Below the pieces are notes generated by a model. The model saw nothing but the letters and a program-made list of their open reading frames with translations, made no database searches and had not been told where the DNA came from. Positions 10,063 through 15,999 of a stretch of 18,706 bases of DNA are shown one piece after another (within the stretch, counting starts at the first letter, position 1; each line of letters begins with the position of its first letter). A program made the translations under genes and the position numbers. This DNA comes from DASPKW01 sp038244055. Lineage in GTDB: Bacteria; Planctomycetota; Phycisphaerae; Tepidisphaerales; Tepidisphaeraceae. The DNA lies in the NCBI GenBank assembly GCA_038244055.1, contig JBBRTW010000092.1, positions 1-18,706 of the forward strand, written 5' to 3'.

Positions 10063-10104
10063 GCAGGTCCCCCCTTTCGATACAGACACGTTACAGTGCC
10101 GTTC

Positions 10105-10186
10105 GTAGCATGGGCATCCTGCCCATGTCGACGCCCTTCTTCTTGCGCGCATGTCACCATTCACATGGGCAAGATGCCCATGCTAC
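10105..10186. repeat. Inverted pair of GGGCA-N-TGCCC hairpin elements
   Basis: A 23-bp element at 10105-10127 (GTAGCATGGGCATCCTGCCCATG) recurs as its reverse complement at 10164-10186 with one mismatch. Each copy is itself a hairpin (CATGGGCA pairing with TGCCCATG), so the pair can also fold as one long stem with a 36-nt loop. A related single copy lies at 18028-18051. Such elements are dispersed in planctomycete-type genomes and are often mistranslated as the peptide HGQDAHAT; that is recalled knowledge, not a search result. Confidence 0.9.
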
Positions 10187-10262
10187 GGGGGTGCTGCCGT
10201 TACACCACCGCCGGGCATGGCCGGGCGTGCGGGCGTCGGACCCGCTCCGCCGGATTGACAGT

Positions 10263-10318
10263 GAATTCGCCATTCGGAATTCGCCATTCGGAATTCGCCA
10301 TTCGGAATTCGGAATTCG
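10263..10318. repeat. 14-bp tandem array (GAATTCGCCATTCG x3 plus two half units)
   Basis: Three perfect copies of GAATTCGCCATTCG are followed by two copies of its first half, GAATTCG. The array ends exactly at the base before the esterase stop codon (10319). Each unit carries an EcoRI-type GAATTC palindrome. Function is unknown; it is probably a slippage-generated array. Confidence 0.93.
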
Positions 10319-11440
10319 TCATTTCCCCTCATATCCCTTCCAAACATACTCCAGCGCCTCCGGGATCAACTGCCCCTTCATCCCCCCATCGCAGTGCCCG
10401 GCGTTTTTGGCAAAGACGAACTGGTAATGGTATCCCTTGGCGGCCAGGGCCTTGGCCATGTTCTCATTGGCCAGCACCCAATCGTGCATGTTGTCGCGCA
10501 TGAGGTTGGGGTTGAGCAGGTCCTTGTCGCCGACTTCCATCCAGATGCGGATCGGCTTAACGGGCGATTCGGGGATGAGCTTTTCGTGGAGGGTCCAGCA
10601 CCCACCCGGCGTCTCTTTGTTCCAGGGGTATTGCTGGTTGACGAAGGTGCCGCTGGTGGTGAGCACGCGGTGGTAGAGGTCGGGGTGATACCAGGCCATG
10701 ATGATCGCGCAGGAGCCGCCGGAGCTGCAGCCCATGGTGGCCCGGCCATCGGGGTCGGTGGTGAGTTTGACCTTCGCCTGGCTCTCCACCAGCGGCAGGA
10801 CTTCCTTCTCGACGAACTCGGCGTACAGGCCGGACATGGTGTCATATTCGAGGCCGCGCTGGCTCCCCTGGGCATCGCCGCTGCCGTTGCCGATGGCGAT
10901 GGCGATCATGACGGGCACCTTTTTCGCGGCGATGAGATTATCCAGCGCGGCGAAGATCGAGCGGTCCCCATCGGCCGTCACGATAAACGGCGCGGCCGTC
11001 CCGGCGACGTACTGCTTGGGAACATACACGCCCACCTTGCGGGTGTATTCGTGGGGATGGCTGGTGGGGACATCGAGCTTGGCGGGATTGGTGGGGTCGA
11101 CCGTGCCGAAGGTGCCGGGATCGCGGGCGATGCCCGGGTAGATCTTGCTATCCGTCGACTTCATGGTGATTTCGGTGGTGACGCCCTTGGGGATGCCATC
11201 CTGCCCGCTCATCTCGGCGACTTTCTTATGCGTGGGCCCGATGATGAAATTCCCATCGGCGTCGGCCGGGGGGACTTCGCCATCGGCCAGTTCCTTGGCT
11301 TCGACATAGCCCGCCGCATGCGGATCGCGCGCGGCCGCCGGCGCGCGCTTGGGCGGCGCGGGCTTGGGGGCGTCGGCGGCGAGGGTGGGAAGGGTGATCA
11401 GGGAGAGGAAGAGGGAGAGGGAGAGCGATTTGGGGTTCAT
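10319..11440 (-). CDS. Secreted alpha/beta-hydrolase (putative esterase, PF00756 type)
   Basis: A 373-residue predicted secreted enzyme. The ATG at 11440 is preceded by TAGGA at six-base spacing. Residues 1 to about 22 are a signal peptide, followed by a Pro/Ala-rich linker. The fold resembles the enterochelin-esterase/antigen-85 group: YVPKQYVAGTAAPFIVTADG near 140-160, the nucleophile elbow G-C-S-S-G-G with Ser239, an acidic-residue region V-G-D-K-D (Asp305 or Asp307), and the catalytic His349 in NAGHCDGG. The catalytic triad therefore appears complete. Relatives hydrolyse siderophore esters or feruloyl and acetyl esters on plant polysaccharides. No siderophore genes lie nearby, and a GH16 enzyme lies 2 kb away, so a carbohydrate-ester role is plausible but unproven. 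The gene diverges from the RNA ligase gene. Confidence 0.85.
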   Translation of the reverse strand: MNPKSLSLSLFLSLITLPTLAADAPKPAPPKRAPAAARDPHAAGYVEAKELADGEVPPADADGNFIIGPTHKKVAEMSGQDGIPKGVTTEITMKSTDSKIYPGIARDPGTFGTVDPTNPAKLDVPTSHPHEYTRKVGVYVPKQYVAGTAAPFIVTADGDRSIFAALDNLIAAKKVPVMIAIAIGNGSGDAQGSQRGLEYDTMSGLYAEFVEKEVLPLVESQAKVKLTTDPDGRATMGCSSGGSCAIIMAWYHPDLYHRVLTTSGTFVNQQYPWNKETPGGCWTLHEKLIPESPVKPIRIWMEVGDKDLLNPNLMRDNMHDWVLANENMAKALAAKGYHYQFVFAKNAGHCDGGMKGQLIPEALEYVWKGYEGK

Positions 11441-11606
11441 GGGTTCCTAAAGTTGAATGTGCAGGAGGTTTGCGTGGAACGCGGCAGAGAGGGACTATAT
11501 AAAACATACCCGCGTGGGGTGATCTTTGTTGGATGGGGTTGGAATCTGGCATAAGCCAAGAAGCAGAAAAAGTTTAAGAAGAAAATTGATGAGTTAAAAA
11601 AAGGAC

Positions 11607-11635
11607 TTGATTTTCTATTGTGCCAATTGTATAAA
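11607..11635 (+). promoter_or_regulatory. Promoter (and possible operator) for the RNA ligase gene
   Basis: TTGATT (11607-11612) and TATAAA (11630-11635) are 17 bp apart in an unusually AT-rich stretch. Initiation about seven bases downstream would start the transcript only a few bases before the ATG at 11649, giving an almost leaderless mRNA, which fits the lack of a Shine-Dalgarno there. The -10 sits inside an inverted repeat (CAATT-GTATA-AATTG, 11624-11638), and TTGTGC recurs 18 bp apart at about 11618 and 11636. These could be operator half-sites for the gene's own DNA-binding domain. Confidence 0.42.
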
Positions 11636-11648
11636 TTGTGCATATATT

Positions 11649-12476
11649 ATGGAAAACGAAGAATCAAAAGGTCGCGGACGACCGCGAAAGAACCTGGATG
11701 AGTTGGCGCAATGGACCCCGCCAGCGGGATGGGGTCGGTTGGTTGTATGGGCTTCGGCTGAAGAGCGCAAGGCATTGAAGCGGATGGCGCTGGAAGCGGA
11801 TGTTTCAGTCGCGAGCCTGATTCGATCGCTTGCAAATGGTTTGGCAAAAGGGGTTATTTCGACGGATGAGTTGCTTCATCCTGTGAAGAAAGGTTTGGCA
11901 GTCATGGAGAAGATTCCGACACTGTTTGATCGTGATGAACATTTCAAAGTGACTGACAAAGTGCGCGCAGGGTGCGAATGGGTGCTCGCGGGTGAAGGCA
12001 CGCCGACAGAAAAGCTCGATGGCATGAATGTTCGATTGACCGTGAGGTCCGGTCAGTTGGTGCGTCTGGAGAAACGGCGCAATCCATCGGCCAAGCAGAA
12101 GCATCAGGGCATCATCGACGGCTGGTATGTGGATGCGGATGAATGCTCGCCTGAGGATCGCTGGCTCTACGAGGCGGCGCGGCAGACCACAGTTTCGGAC
12201 TGGCCTGATGGCGAGCATCCGAGCGAGGCGTTGGGCCCGAATATTCAGGGAAACCCGCTGGGCCTTGAGAGCCACATCTGTCTGCCTTTCAACATGCGCG
12301 CGCCGGTCCTTGAAAAAGCGCCGCGAACGTATTCGGATTTGAAAACGTGGTTGGAGCGGGCAGACAGCTCGTTCAGCCCGGGCCATCTGGTGGAAGGCAT
12401 TGTGTTTCATCATCCGGATGGCCGGCGAGCCAAGATCAAGCGGCGCGACTTCTTCAAAGGAAGCGGTCGAACATAA
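11649..12476 (+). CDS. AT-hook/ribbon-helix-helix domain fused to RLIG1-type RNA ligase
   Basis: A 275-residue cytoplasmic protein in three parts. Residues 7-14 (KGRGRPRK) form a classic AT-hook core. Residues about 28-68 look like a ribbon-helix-helix domain: strand RLVVW, helix AEERKALKRMALEA, then SVASLIRSLANGL. Residues about 88-270 are an RNA ligase of the RLIG1/C12orf29 (DUF5565) type: motif I E-K-L-D-G-M-N with nucleophile Lys122, the family block EALGPNIQGNPLGLESH (about 193-209, with a likely metal-binding Glu193), motif IV EGIVFHHPDG (249-258) and motif V K-I-K (262-264). Such enzymes adenylate themselves with ATP and seal RNA 5'-phosphate to 3'-hydroxyl ends. An in-frame TTG at 11607 would add 14 residues, but it lies in the promoter-like stretch, so ATG 11649 is preferred. 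GC content is lower than in the neighbours, hinting at transfer. The ligase call is strong; the N-terminal call is moderate. Confidence 0.85.
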   Translation: MENEESKGRGRPRKNLDELAQWTPPAGWGRLVVWASAEERKALKRMALEADVSVASLIRSLANGLAKGVISTDELLHPVKKGLAVMEKIPTLFDRDEHFKVTDKVRAGCEWVLAGEGTPTEKLDGMNVRLTVRSGQLVRLEKRRNPSAKQKHQGIIDGWYVDADECSPEDRWLYEAARQTTVSDWPDGEHPSEALGPNIQGNPLGLESHICLPFNMRAPVLEKAPRTYSDLKTWLERADSSFSPGHLVEGIVFHHPDGRRAKIKRRDFFKGSGRT

Positions 12477-12538
12477 GGCTTACTTGTGAAGTCCCTTCGT
12501 CCTTACGCTCCCAAATTGTTCTGAGTGTTCGATAGCAC

Positions 12539-12564
12539 GCAGCGCGGCATGTATGCCGCGCTGC
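12539..12564 (+). terminator. Perfect 12-bp hairpin downstream of the RNA ligase gene
   Basis: GCAGCGCGGCAT and its exact reverse complement ATGCCGCGCTGC flank a two-base GT centre, in the convergent gap between the RNA ligase and msrB genes. The position suits a bidirectional terminator. No T run follows on either side, so intrinsic termination is uncertain; it could also be a single REP-like hairpin. Confidence 0.4.
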
Positions 12565-12664
12565 TTGGCGTTGGATGTTTATCGCTCGGTCAGCTCGCGA
12601 TAGTAATACGTCGTAGAACAAACCCCGCCTCCGGGAAACTGCGCGAATCCCGGGAGAGGCGCGA

Positions 12665-13312
12665 TTATTTCGCAGGCTTGGCCGGTTCTTCCGCCTTCAC
12701 CTTCGCCGCCGTGTCCGCCAGTGTCGCCAGCTTATCCGCGGCCGTGAACTTCAGCGATTCGGAATTCACGCAGAAGCGCAAACCCGTCGGGCGCGGGCCG
12801 TCGTTGAAGACGTGGCCGAGGTGGCAGTCGCAGCGGGCGCAGAGGATTTCGGTGCGAATGCCGTGGGTGGTGTCTTCGTGCTCGATCACATTCCCCTTGG
12901 CGACCGGCTGGAAAAAGCTCGGCCAGCCAGTCCCGGAATTGAACTTCCCGGCCGATGAGAACAGCGGCAGCCCGCAGCAGACGCACACGTAGGTGCCCTC
13001 CTGGTGGTTATCGAGGAGGTTGCCGCAGAAGGGGCGCTCGGTGCCCTTGGCGCGGGCGATCTGGTACTGCTCGGCGGTGAGCTGCTTTTTCCACTCCTCA
13101 TCGGTCTTGACGACCCTGGGCGTGGAAACCGGGCCGACGAGCTCGCCCTTTTCGTTGTAGACGCTGACGCTGACTGAATTGGGCACGGCGGCCTCCGGTT
13201 TGGTGGGGGTGGTAGGGGCGGCCGGCTCCGCAGCCAGCGCGGCCGACCCGCGCAGGCCAGTCGCGGCCAGCAGTGAAATTCCCGTCAACTTGAGCATATT
13301 GCGTCGATTCAT
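12665..13312 (-). CDS. msrB: Exported peptide methionine-(R)-S-oxide reductase MsrB
   Basis: A 215-residue reductase for methionine-R-sulfoxide in proteins. The start at 13312 is chosen because GGAGG lies five bases upstream and because it opens a Tat-like signal (NRRNMLKLTG, then a hydrophobic stretch to about residue 28). An in-frame ATG at 13375 would bury this signal behind 21 extra residues. The SelR domain covers about 72-192: GTERPFCGNLLDN (90-102), zinc Cys pairs C110-x-x-C113 and C158-x-x-C161, GWPSFF (129-134), and the catalytic RFCVNSESLKF with Cys181. Cys96 lies about 85 residues before the catalytic Cys, where some MsrBs, such as the Xanthomonas enzyme, keep an alternative resolving cysteine. 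The C terminus is Lys/Ala/Pro-rich. It probably repairs oxidised envelope proteins; the electron donor is not encoded here. Confidence 0.95.
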   Translation of the reverse strand: MNRRNMLKLTGISLLAATGLRGSAALAAEPAAPTTPTKPEAAVPNSVSVSVYNEKGELVGPVSTPRVVKTDEEWKKQLTAEQYQIARAKGTERPFCGNLLDNHQEGTYVCVCCGLPLFSSAGKFNSGTGWPSFFQPVAKGNVIEHEDTTHGIRTEILCARCDCHLGHVFNDGPRPTGLRFCVNSESLKFTAADKLATLADTAAKVKAEEPAKPAK

Positions 13313-13431
13313 CCAGACCTCCGGTGCAGCGGGGTGAAATAAGGGCGACCCGGCAAGGCCGCGGGGACAATTCAATCGGACTTACGGCGTGTGAATTCTA
13401 GGCGGAGAATACCACAATGGAAACCTCTTGC

Positions 13432-13549
13432 CCCCTCTCCTGTACTCGGGAGAGGGTGGGGGTGAGGGTCTTTTTCGCAGACCAATAACCCTCATTCGCC
13501 ATCGACAGCAGACCCTCACCCTATCCCTCTCCCGAGTACAGGAGAGGGG
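13432..13549. repeat. Long inverted repeat, 40-bp arms
   Basis: The left arm (13432-13471) and right arm (13510-13549) are reverse complements at 37 of 40 positions, separated by a 38-bp loop. The outer 25 bp of each arm match perfectly, and the arms contain an inner palindrome around CTGTACTCGGGAGAG. No transposase or target-site duplication is visible. It resembles a dispersed miniature palindromic element. It lies between msrB and the GH16 gene and may insulate their transcripts. Confidence 0.92.
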
Positions 13550-13604
13550 ACCGGAGCAGGAGAGGGGACCGGAGCAGGCGAGGGAATCGGAGCAGGAGAG
13601 GGGA
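13541..13604. repeat. 18-bp tandem array, about 3.5 copies
   Basis: Units GGAGAGGGGACCGGAGCA at 13541-13558 and 13559-13576 are identical. The third (13577-13594) has three changes and the fourth is partial. The first unit overlaps the end of the 40-bp inverted-repeat arm, so the array appears to have expanded from the element's tip toward the GH16 stop codon. Confidence 0.88.
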
Positions 13605-13609
13605 TTAAA

Positions 13610-15532
13610 TTACTTCTTCGCGGGCGCGGCGGGAGCCGCGGGATCGGCCGGGGGAAGGGCTGCCAGATCATCCCGTTGCCATGCTCTCACCCAGTCGATC
13701 ACGAAATCGGCCGGCAAGCCCGCATCATCCTCGGCCCGCTCATTGCCGCCCCAGCCGCCACTGGGGAAGGTGTACATGATGAACGCGGGCACATTGGCCA
13801 CGCGCGGGTTCTCCCATTCGGCGACTTTAGTTCCATTGCAATAGAAGGTGAGCTTGCCCGGCTCCCAGAGCATCCCGGCCGTGATGAAGCCATCGGCATC
13901 GGGGGCGGCGTAGATGTTTTCGGTGCCGGTGGATTTGTGGTCCTTGCCGTAATCATCCCAGTGCATGGCGATGTTGTAGCGGTTGGGGCCGTAGCGGCTG
14001 AGGTATTCCATGATGTCGAATTCCATGCCGCCTTTGGAAGTCGTGCCGCGATTGGCAGCGCCCGCGCCGCGGTCGGGCATCATCCAGAAGGCCGGCCACA
14101 ATCCCTGCGCCGCGGGGAGCTTCATTCGCGATTCGAAGTAGCCGTAGCGCTGGGTCCATTTGCCGTGGCCGGTGAGGAAACCGGTGGCGTAGTCGGTCTC
14201 GGGGCGCTTGGGGTCATCATTCTGCCGGCCGCGCTTGGCCTCGAAACGAAGATGGGCCATTCCGTTTTCGATGAACGCGTTGCCGGGGCTGAAATGGCTG
14301 GAGGAATCGTAATAGTTCTCGCCGACGACCGCCCAGCGGCTTTTATCGATGGCCGGGCCGTCGAAGTTCTCATCGAGTGTCTGCGCCCATTTTCCCTCAA
14401 CCGGCGGGCGCTTGCCGAGCCAGTCGGGAGTTTTGGCGATAGGCCGGGCGGCGCGGATGGATTCGATCATGAGCGAGCGCGCCTTGGTCGAGCCGGCCGC
14501 CGCGATGGCGATGGCGGTGGTCTGCTCGCTGGCGAATTGCGGGCCGCTTTTCGAAACGCCGGTCCAGAGCGACGAGCCGGCGAAGGGAAGAACGATCTCC
14601 CCCACCGCGCCCGGCGCGATCGGATTGGGCGAGGCAATCCATTCATTGCTTCCCGGCTGGCTTTCGAGGCGGGCGCGGAGGGTCAGGGGCGCTGTGCCGA
14701 TATTTTTCGCGCGAACGGTGACTTGAGTATACGCCCGCAGATCCCAGCGCCCGGCCGGCGGTTTGATGCGAACTGCGGCATCTTCCTTCGCACCATCGGC
14801 GAATGTAATGCGCAAACCCTCGGCCACTTCCGCGGTCACACCGCCCTTGGCTTCAATCTGCTTGGCCAGATCGATGGTCACGCCCGCGCCGAGCAGCACG
14901 CCATCTTTCGGCACACTCAGCACCGGCCCCGGCGGGCGGATCGGCTTCTCACCCGGCTGGCCCCCGGCCGCGACCGATTCAATGCGGAAGGATTGCTCGA
15001 CCGTCGACTTGCCGCCGTAGACGAGGATTCGCGATGCCCTGGCCGGGTTGAGCTTGTAGCCGCGCTTGCCGAAAGAGTAGCCAAAGCGGACGCGCACCGT
15101 CTTGGTCTGCCCGGACGCGATCGATTCGAACTCGGCGTTCCACGGATTCCGCGAAGGGTCATCATCGCAGTCAATGCGCAGGGACAACTGCACCGCCTTC
15201 GCGCCCGTATTGGTCACGCGGGCCTCGACGTGGCCGAATTTCGAGAGATCCCAGGTCGCGGCCGGGGGCTTGATGTTAATGCCGGGGTAGGATTCCTTGC
15301 CGGGAGTGATGGTGACCTCCAGCACGCCCTGGCCCTGTGCGGGAGGTTTGGTGGTGACCTGGGCGGAGGAGGGGGTGGCCTGCTGAGCGGCACCGCTTGC
15401 GCTGAGGAGGATCAGGGGCTCGGCGGGGCTTTCATCGGCATGGGCGTGCGATATGGGCAGGCAAGCGAAGGCGCAATACGCCAACAGCGAAAAGAATCCG
15501 GTGGATAACAAACTTGAAGGGGAAGGTCGCAT
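13610..15532 (-). CDS. Secreted GH16 family glycoside hydrolase with two beta-sandwich domains
   Basis: A 640-residue predicted extracellular polysaccharidase. Residues 1-32 are a signal peptide (SHAHA, then DE). Two related beta-sandwich domains follow, about 70-188 and 235-362, sharing IKPPA-x-x-WDL and LxLR blocks and probably binding carbohydrate. The GH16 domain (about 383-622) has the retaining catalytic motif E-F-D-I-M-E with nucleophile Glu504, Asp506 and acid/base Glu509, plus YGYFESRMKLP, GLWPAFWMMP and the terminal IDWVRAWQ. GH16 members cleave beta-1,3/1,4 glucans or galactans such as laminarin, agar, porphyran or carrageenan. The GGWGGN segment near 592 recalls the agarase/carrageenase side, but substrate cannot be read reliably. 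The start at 15532 has AGGG five bases upstream; ATG 15547 is the alternative. Further in-frame upstream sequence runs through a repeat and is not coding. Confidence 0.9.
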   Translation of the reverse strand: MRPSPSSLLSTGFFSLLAYCAFACLPISHAHADESPAEPLILLSASGAAQQATPSSAQVTTKPPAQGQGVLEVTITPGKESYPGINIKPPAATWDLSKFGHVEARVTNTGAKAVQLSLRIDCDDDPSRNPWNAEFESIASGQTKTVRVRFGYSFGKRGYKLNPARASRILVYGGKSTVEQSFRIESVAAGGQPGEKPIRPPGPVLSVPKDGVLLGAGVTIDLAKQIEAKGGVTAEVAEGLRITFADGAKEDAAVRIKPPAGRWDLRAYTQVTVRAKNIGTAPLTLRARLESQPGSNEWIASPNPIAPGAVGEIVLPFAGSSLWTGVSKSGPQFASEQTTAIAIAAAGSTKARSLMIESIRAARPIAKTPDWLGKRPPVEGKWAQTLDENFDGPAIDKSRWAVVGENYYDSSSHFSPGNAFIENGMAHLRFEAKRGRQNDDPKRPETDYATGFLTGHGKWTQRYGYFESRMKLPAAQGLWPAFWMMPDRGAGAANRGTTSKGGMEFDIMEYLSRYGPNRYNIAMHWDDYGKDHKSTGTENIYAAPDADGFITAGMLWEPGKLTFYCNGTKVAEWENPRVANVPAFIMYTFPSGGWGGNERAEDDAGLPADFVIDWVRAWQRDDLAALPPADPAAPAAPAKK

Positions 15533-15640
15533 CTTTGCCCTATTCATCGGCGAGGGAAACGTTGATGCCCAAAGGAAGCAGTATGGTATTGAAGCGAAGT
15601 CGTCCGTCGGATTGGATTGACTTCCAGCGGCCGGCGCGAA

Positions 15641-15704
15641 AGGGTCAGGAGCCGGGCAACTTTGGCCGGCGAATCGGCGTTTCTGGTGGCCGGCTCCTGA
15701 CCCT
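15641..15704. repeat. Dispersed inverted-repeat element, copy 1
   Basis: Perfect 15-bp arms, AGGGTCAGGAGCCGG and its complement, flank 34 bp. A second copy in the same orientation lies at 17953-18017. The two share the right-hand TCTGGTGG plus arm, while the left interior differs. It is non-coding and resembles a miniature palindromic element. Confidence 0.9.
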
Positions 15705-15719
15705 GGAGACCGGCGAACA

Positions 15720-15830
15720 TCACCTGGCGGGATACTCTTTGAAAAACTCCACGATCCTCTGCATCGCCCCTTCCGGAATCTCATGCCCGCCCGGATGAAT
15801 CATCGTCACCAAGTTGGAATTCGCGATGAG
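15720..15830 (-). pseudogene. C-terminal remnant of an alpha/beta hydrolase
   Basis: On the minus strand, about 36 codons ending in TGA (15720-15722) read NLVTMIHPGGHEIPEG, then AMQRIVEFFKEYPAR. This is the typical end of an alpha/beta-hydrolase or dienelactone-hydrolase fold, with the catalytic His in the PGGHEIP segment and the last helix IVEFFKE. The reading frame dissolves upstream into a G-rich junction and a hairpin element, with no N-terminal or Ser/Asp part anywhere nearby. It is best explained as the stump of a deleted gene. The fragment is too short to name the enzyme. Confidence 0.6.
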
Positions 15831-15856
15831 GGGGGGGCGGGCGAGGGGGAGGTCGG

Positions 15857-15885
15857 TGGACGCGCCTCGCAAGAGAAGCGGCTAA
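15857..15885. repeat. Dispersed hairpin element GGACGCGCTTCGCAAGCGAAGCGGCTAA, copy 1
   Basis: 29 bp matching 18249-18277 in the same orientation except at two bases. Here the mismatches (CTCGC/GAGAAG) spoil the central hairpin that is perfect in the other copy. It adjoins the broken end of the hydrolase remnant. Confidence 0.8.
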
Positions 15886-15999
15886 AATAAGAGGGCAAAA
15901 TTTCCGGGATTTCCGGACGCGCTTCGCCCTTCGTGGGCAATACTAGATGGCATCGTTGCCGCCCAAGCCATCATTTTCATTGAAGGAGCGTTGCACATC

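Larger units (their letters stand above)
9982..10318. other. Repeat-filled intergenic gap
   Basis: This gap separates the 5' end of the macroglobulin gene from the 3' end of the esterase gene. It holds a possible promoter, an inverted pair of dispersed hairpin elements (10105-10186) and a 14-bp tandem array (10263-10318). I see no credible coding sequence: open frames across it read through the repeats. Confidence 0.75.
15533..15999. other. Intergenic gap with gene remnant and repeats
   Basis: This divergent gap between the GH16 gene (-) and the four-domain protein gene (+) holds a 15-bp-arm inverted repeat (15641-15704), a decayed hydrolase C terminus (15720-15830), a G-rich junction (about 15829-15856), a hairpin element (15857-15885) and a 13-bp partial match to that element at 15915-15927. 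AAGGAG at 15983-15988 is the ribosome binding site of the downstream gene. Confidence 0.75.

Noticed and set aside
10263..10318. Iterons of a replication origin or operator cluster
   Set aside because: There are only three full units, they abut a stop codon, and no replication gene is present.
10110..10427. Open frame containing HGQDAHAT and repeated SEFAIRN peptides
   Set aside because: It is the translation of the hairpin element and the 14-bp tandem array.
10394..11554. Plus-strand open frame of 386 codons
   Set aside because: It is antisense to the esterase gene, which has a complete catalytic triad and signal peptide.
13313..13375. Upstream in-frame ATG for msrB
   Set aside because: It would put 21 residues ahead of a good Tat-like signal and over the GGAGG ribosome binding site of the start at 13312.
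13428..13844. 138-codon plus-strand open frame
   Set aside because: It is made of the inverted repeat and 18-bp array (repeated QERGPE), then antisense to the GH16 gene.
13676..15508. Plus-strand open frame of 610 codons
   Set aside because: It is the antisense shadow of the GH16 gene, whose catalytic motif and signal peptide fix the coding strand.
15548..15784. N-terminal extension of the GH16 frame by up to 79 codons
   Set aside because: It runs through the inverted-repeat element and over the hydrolase remnant in another frame; the signal peptide begins only at 15547 or 15532.
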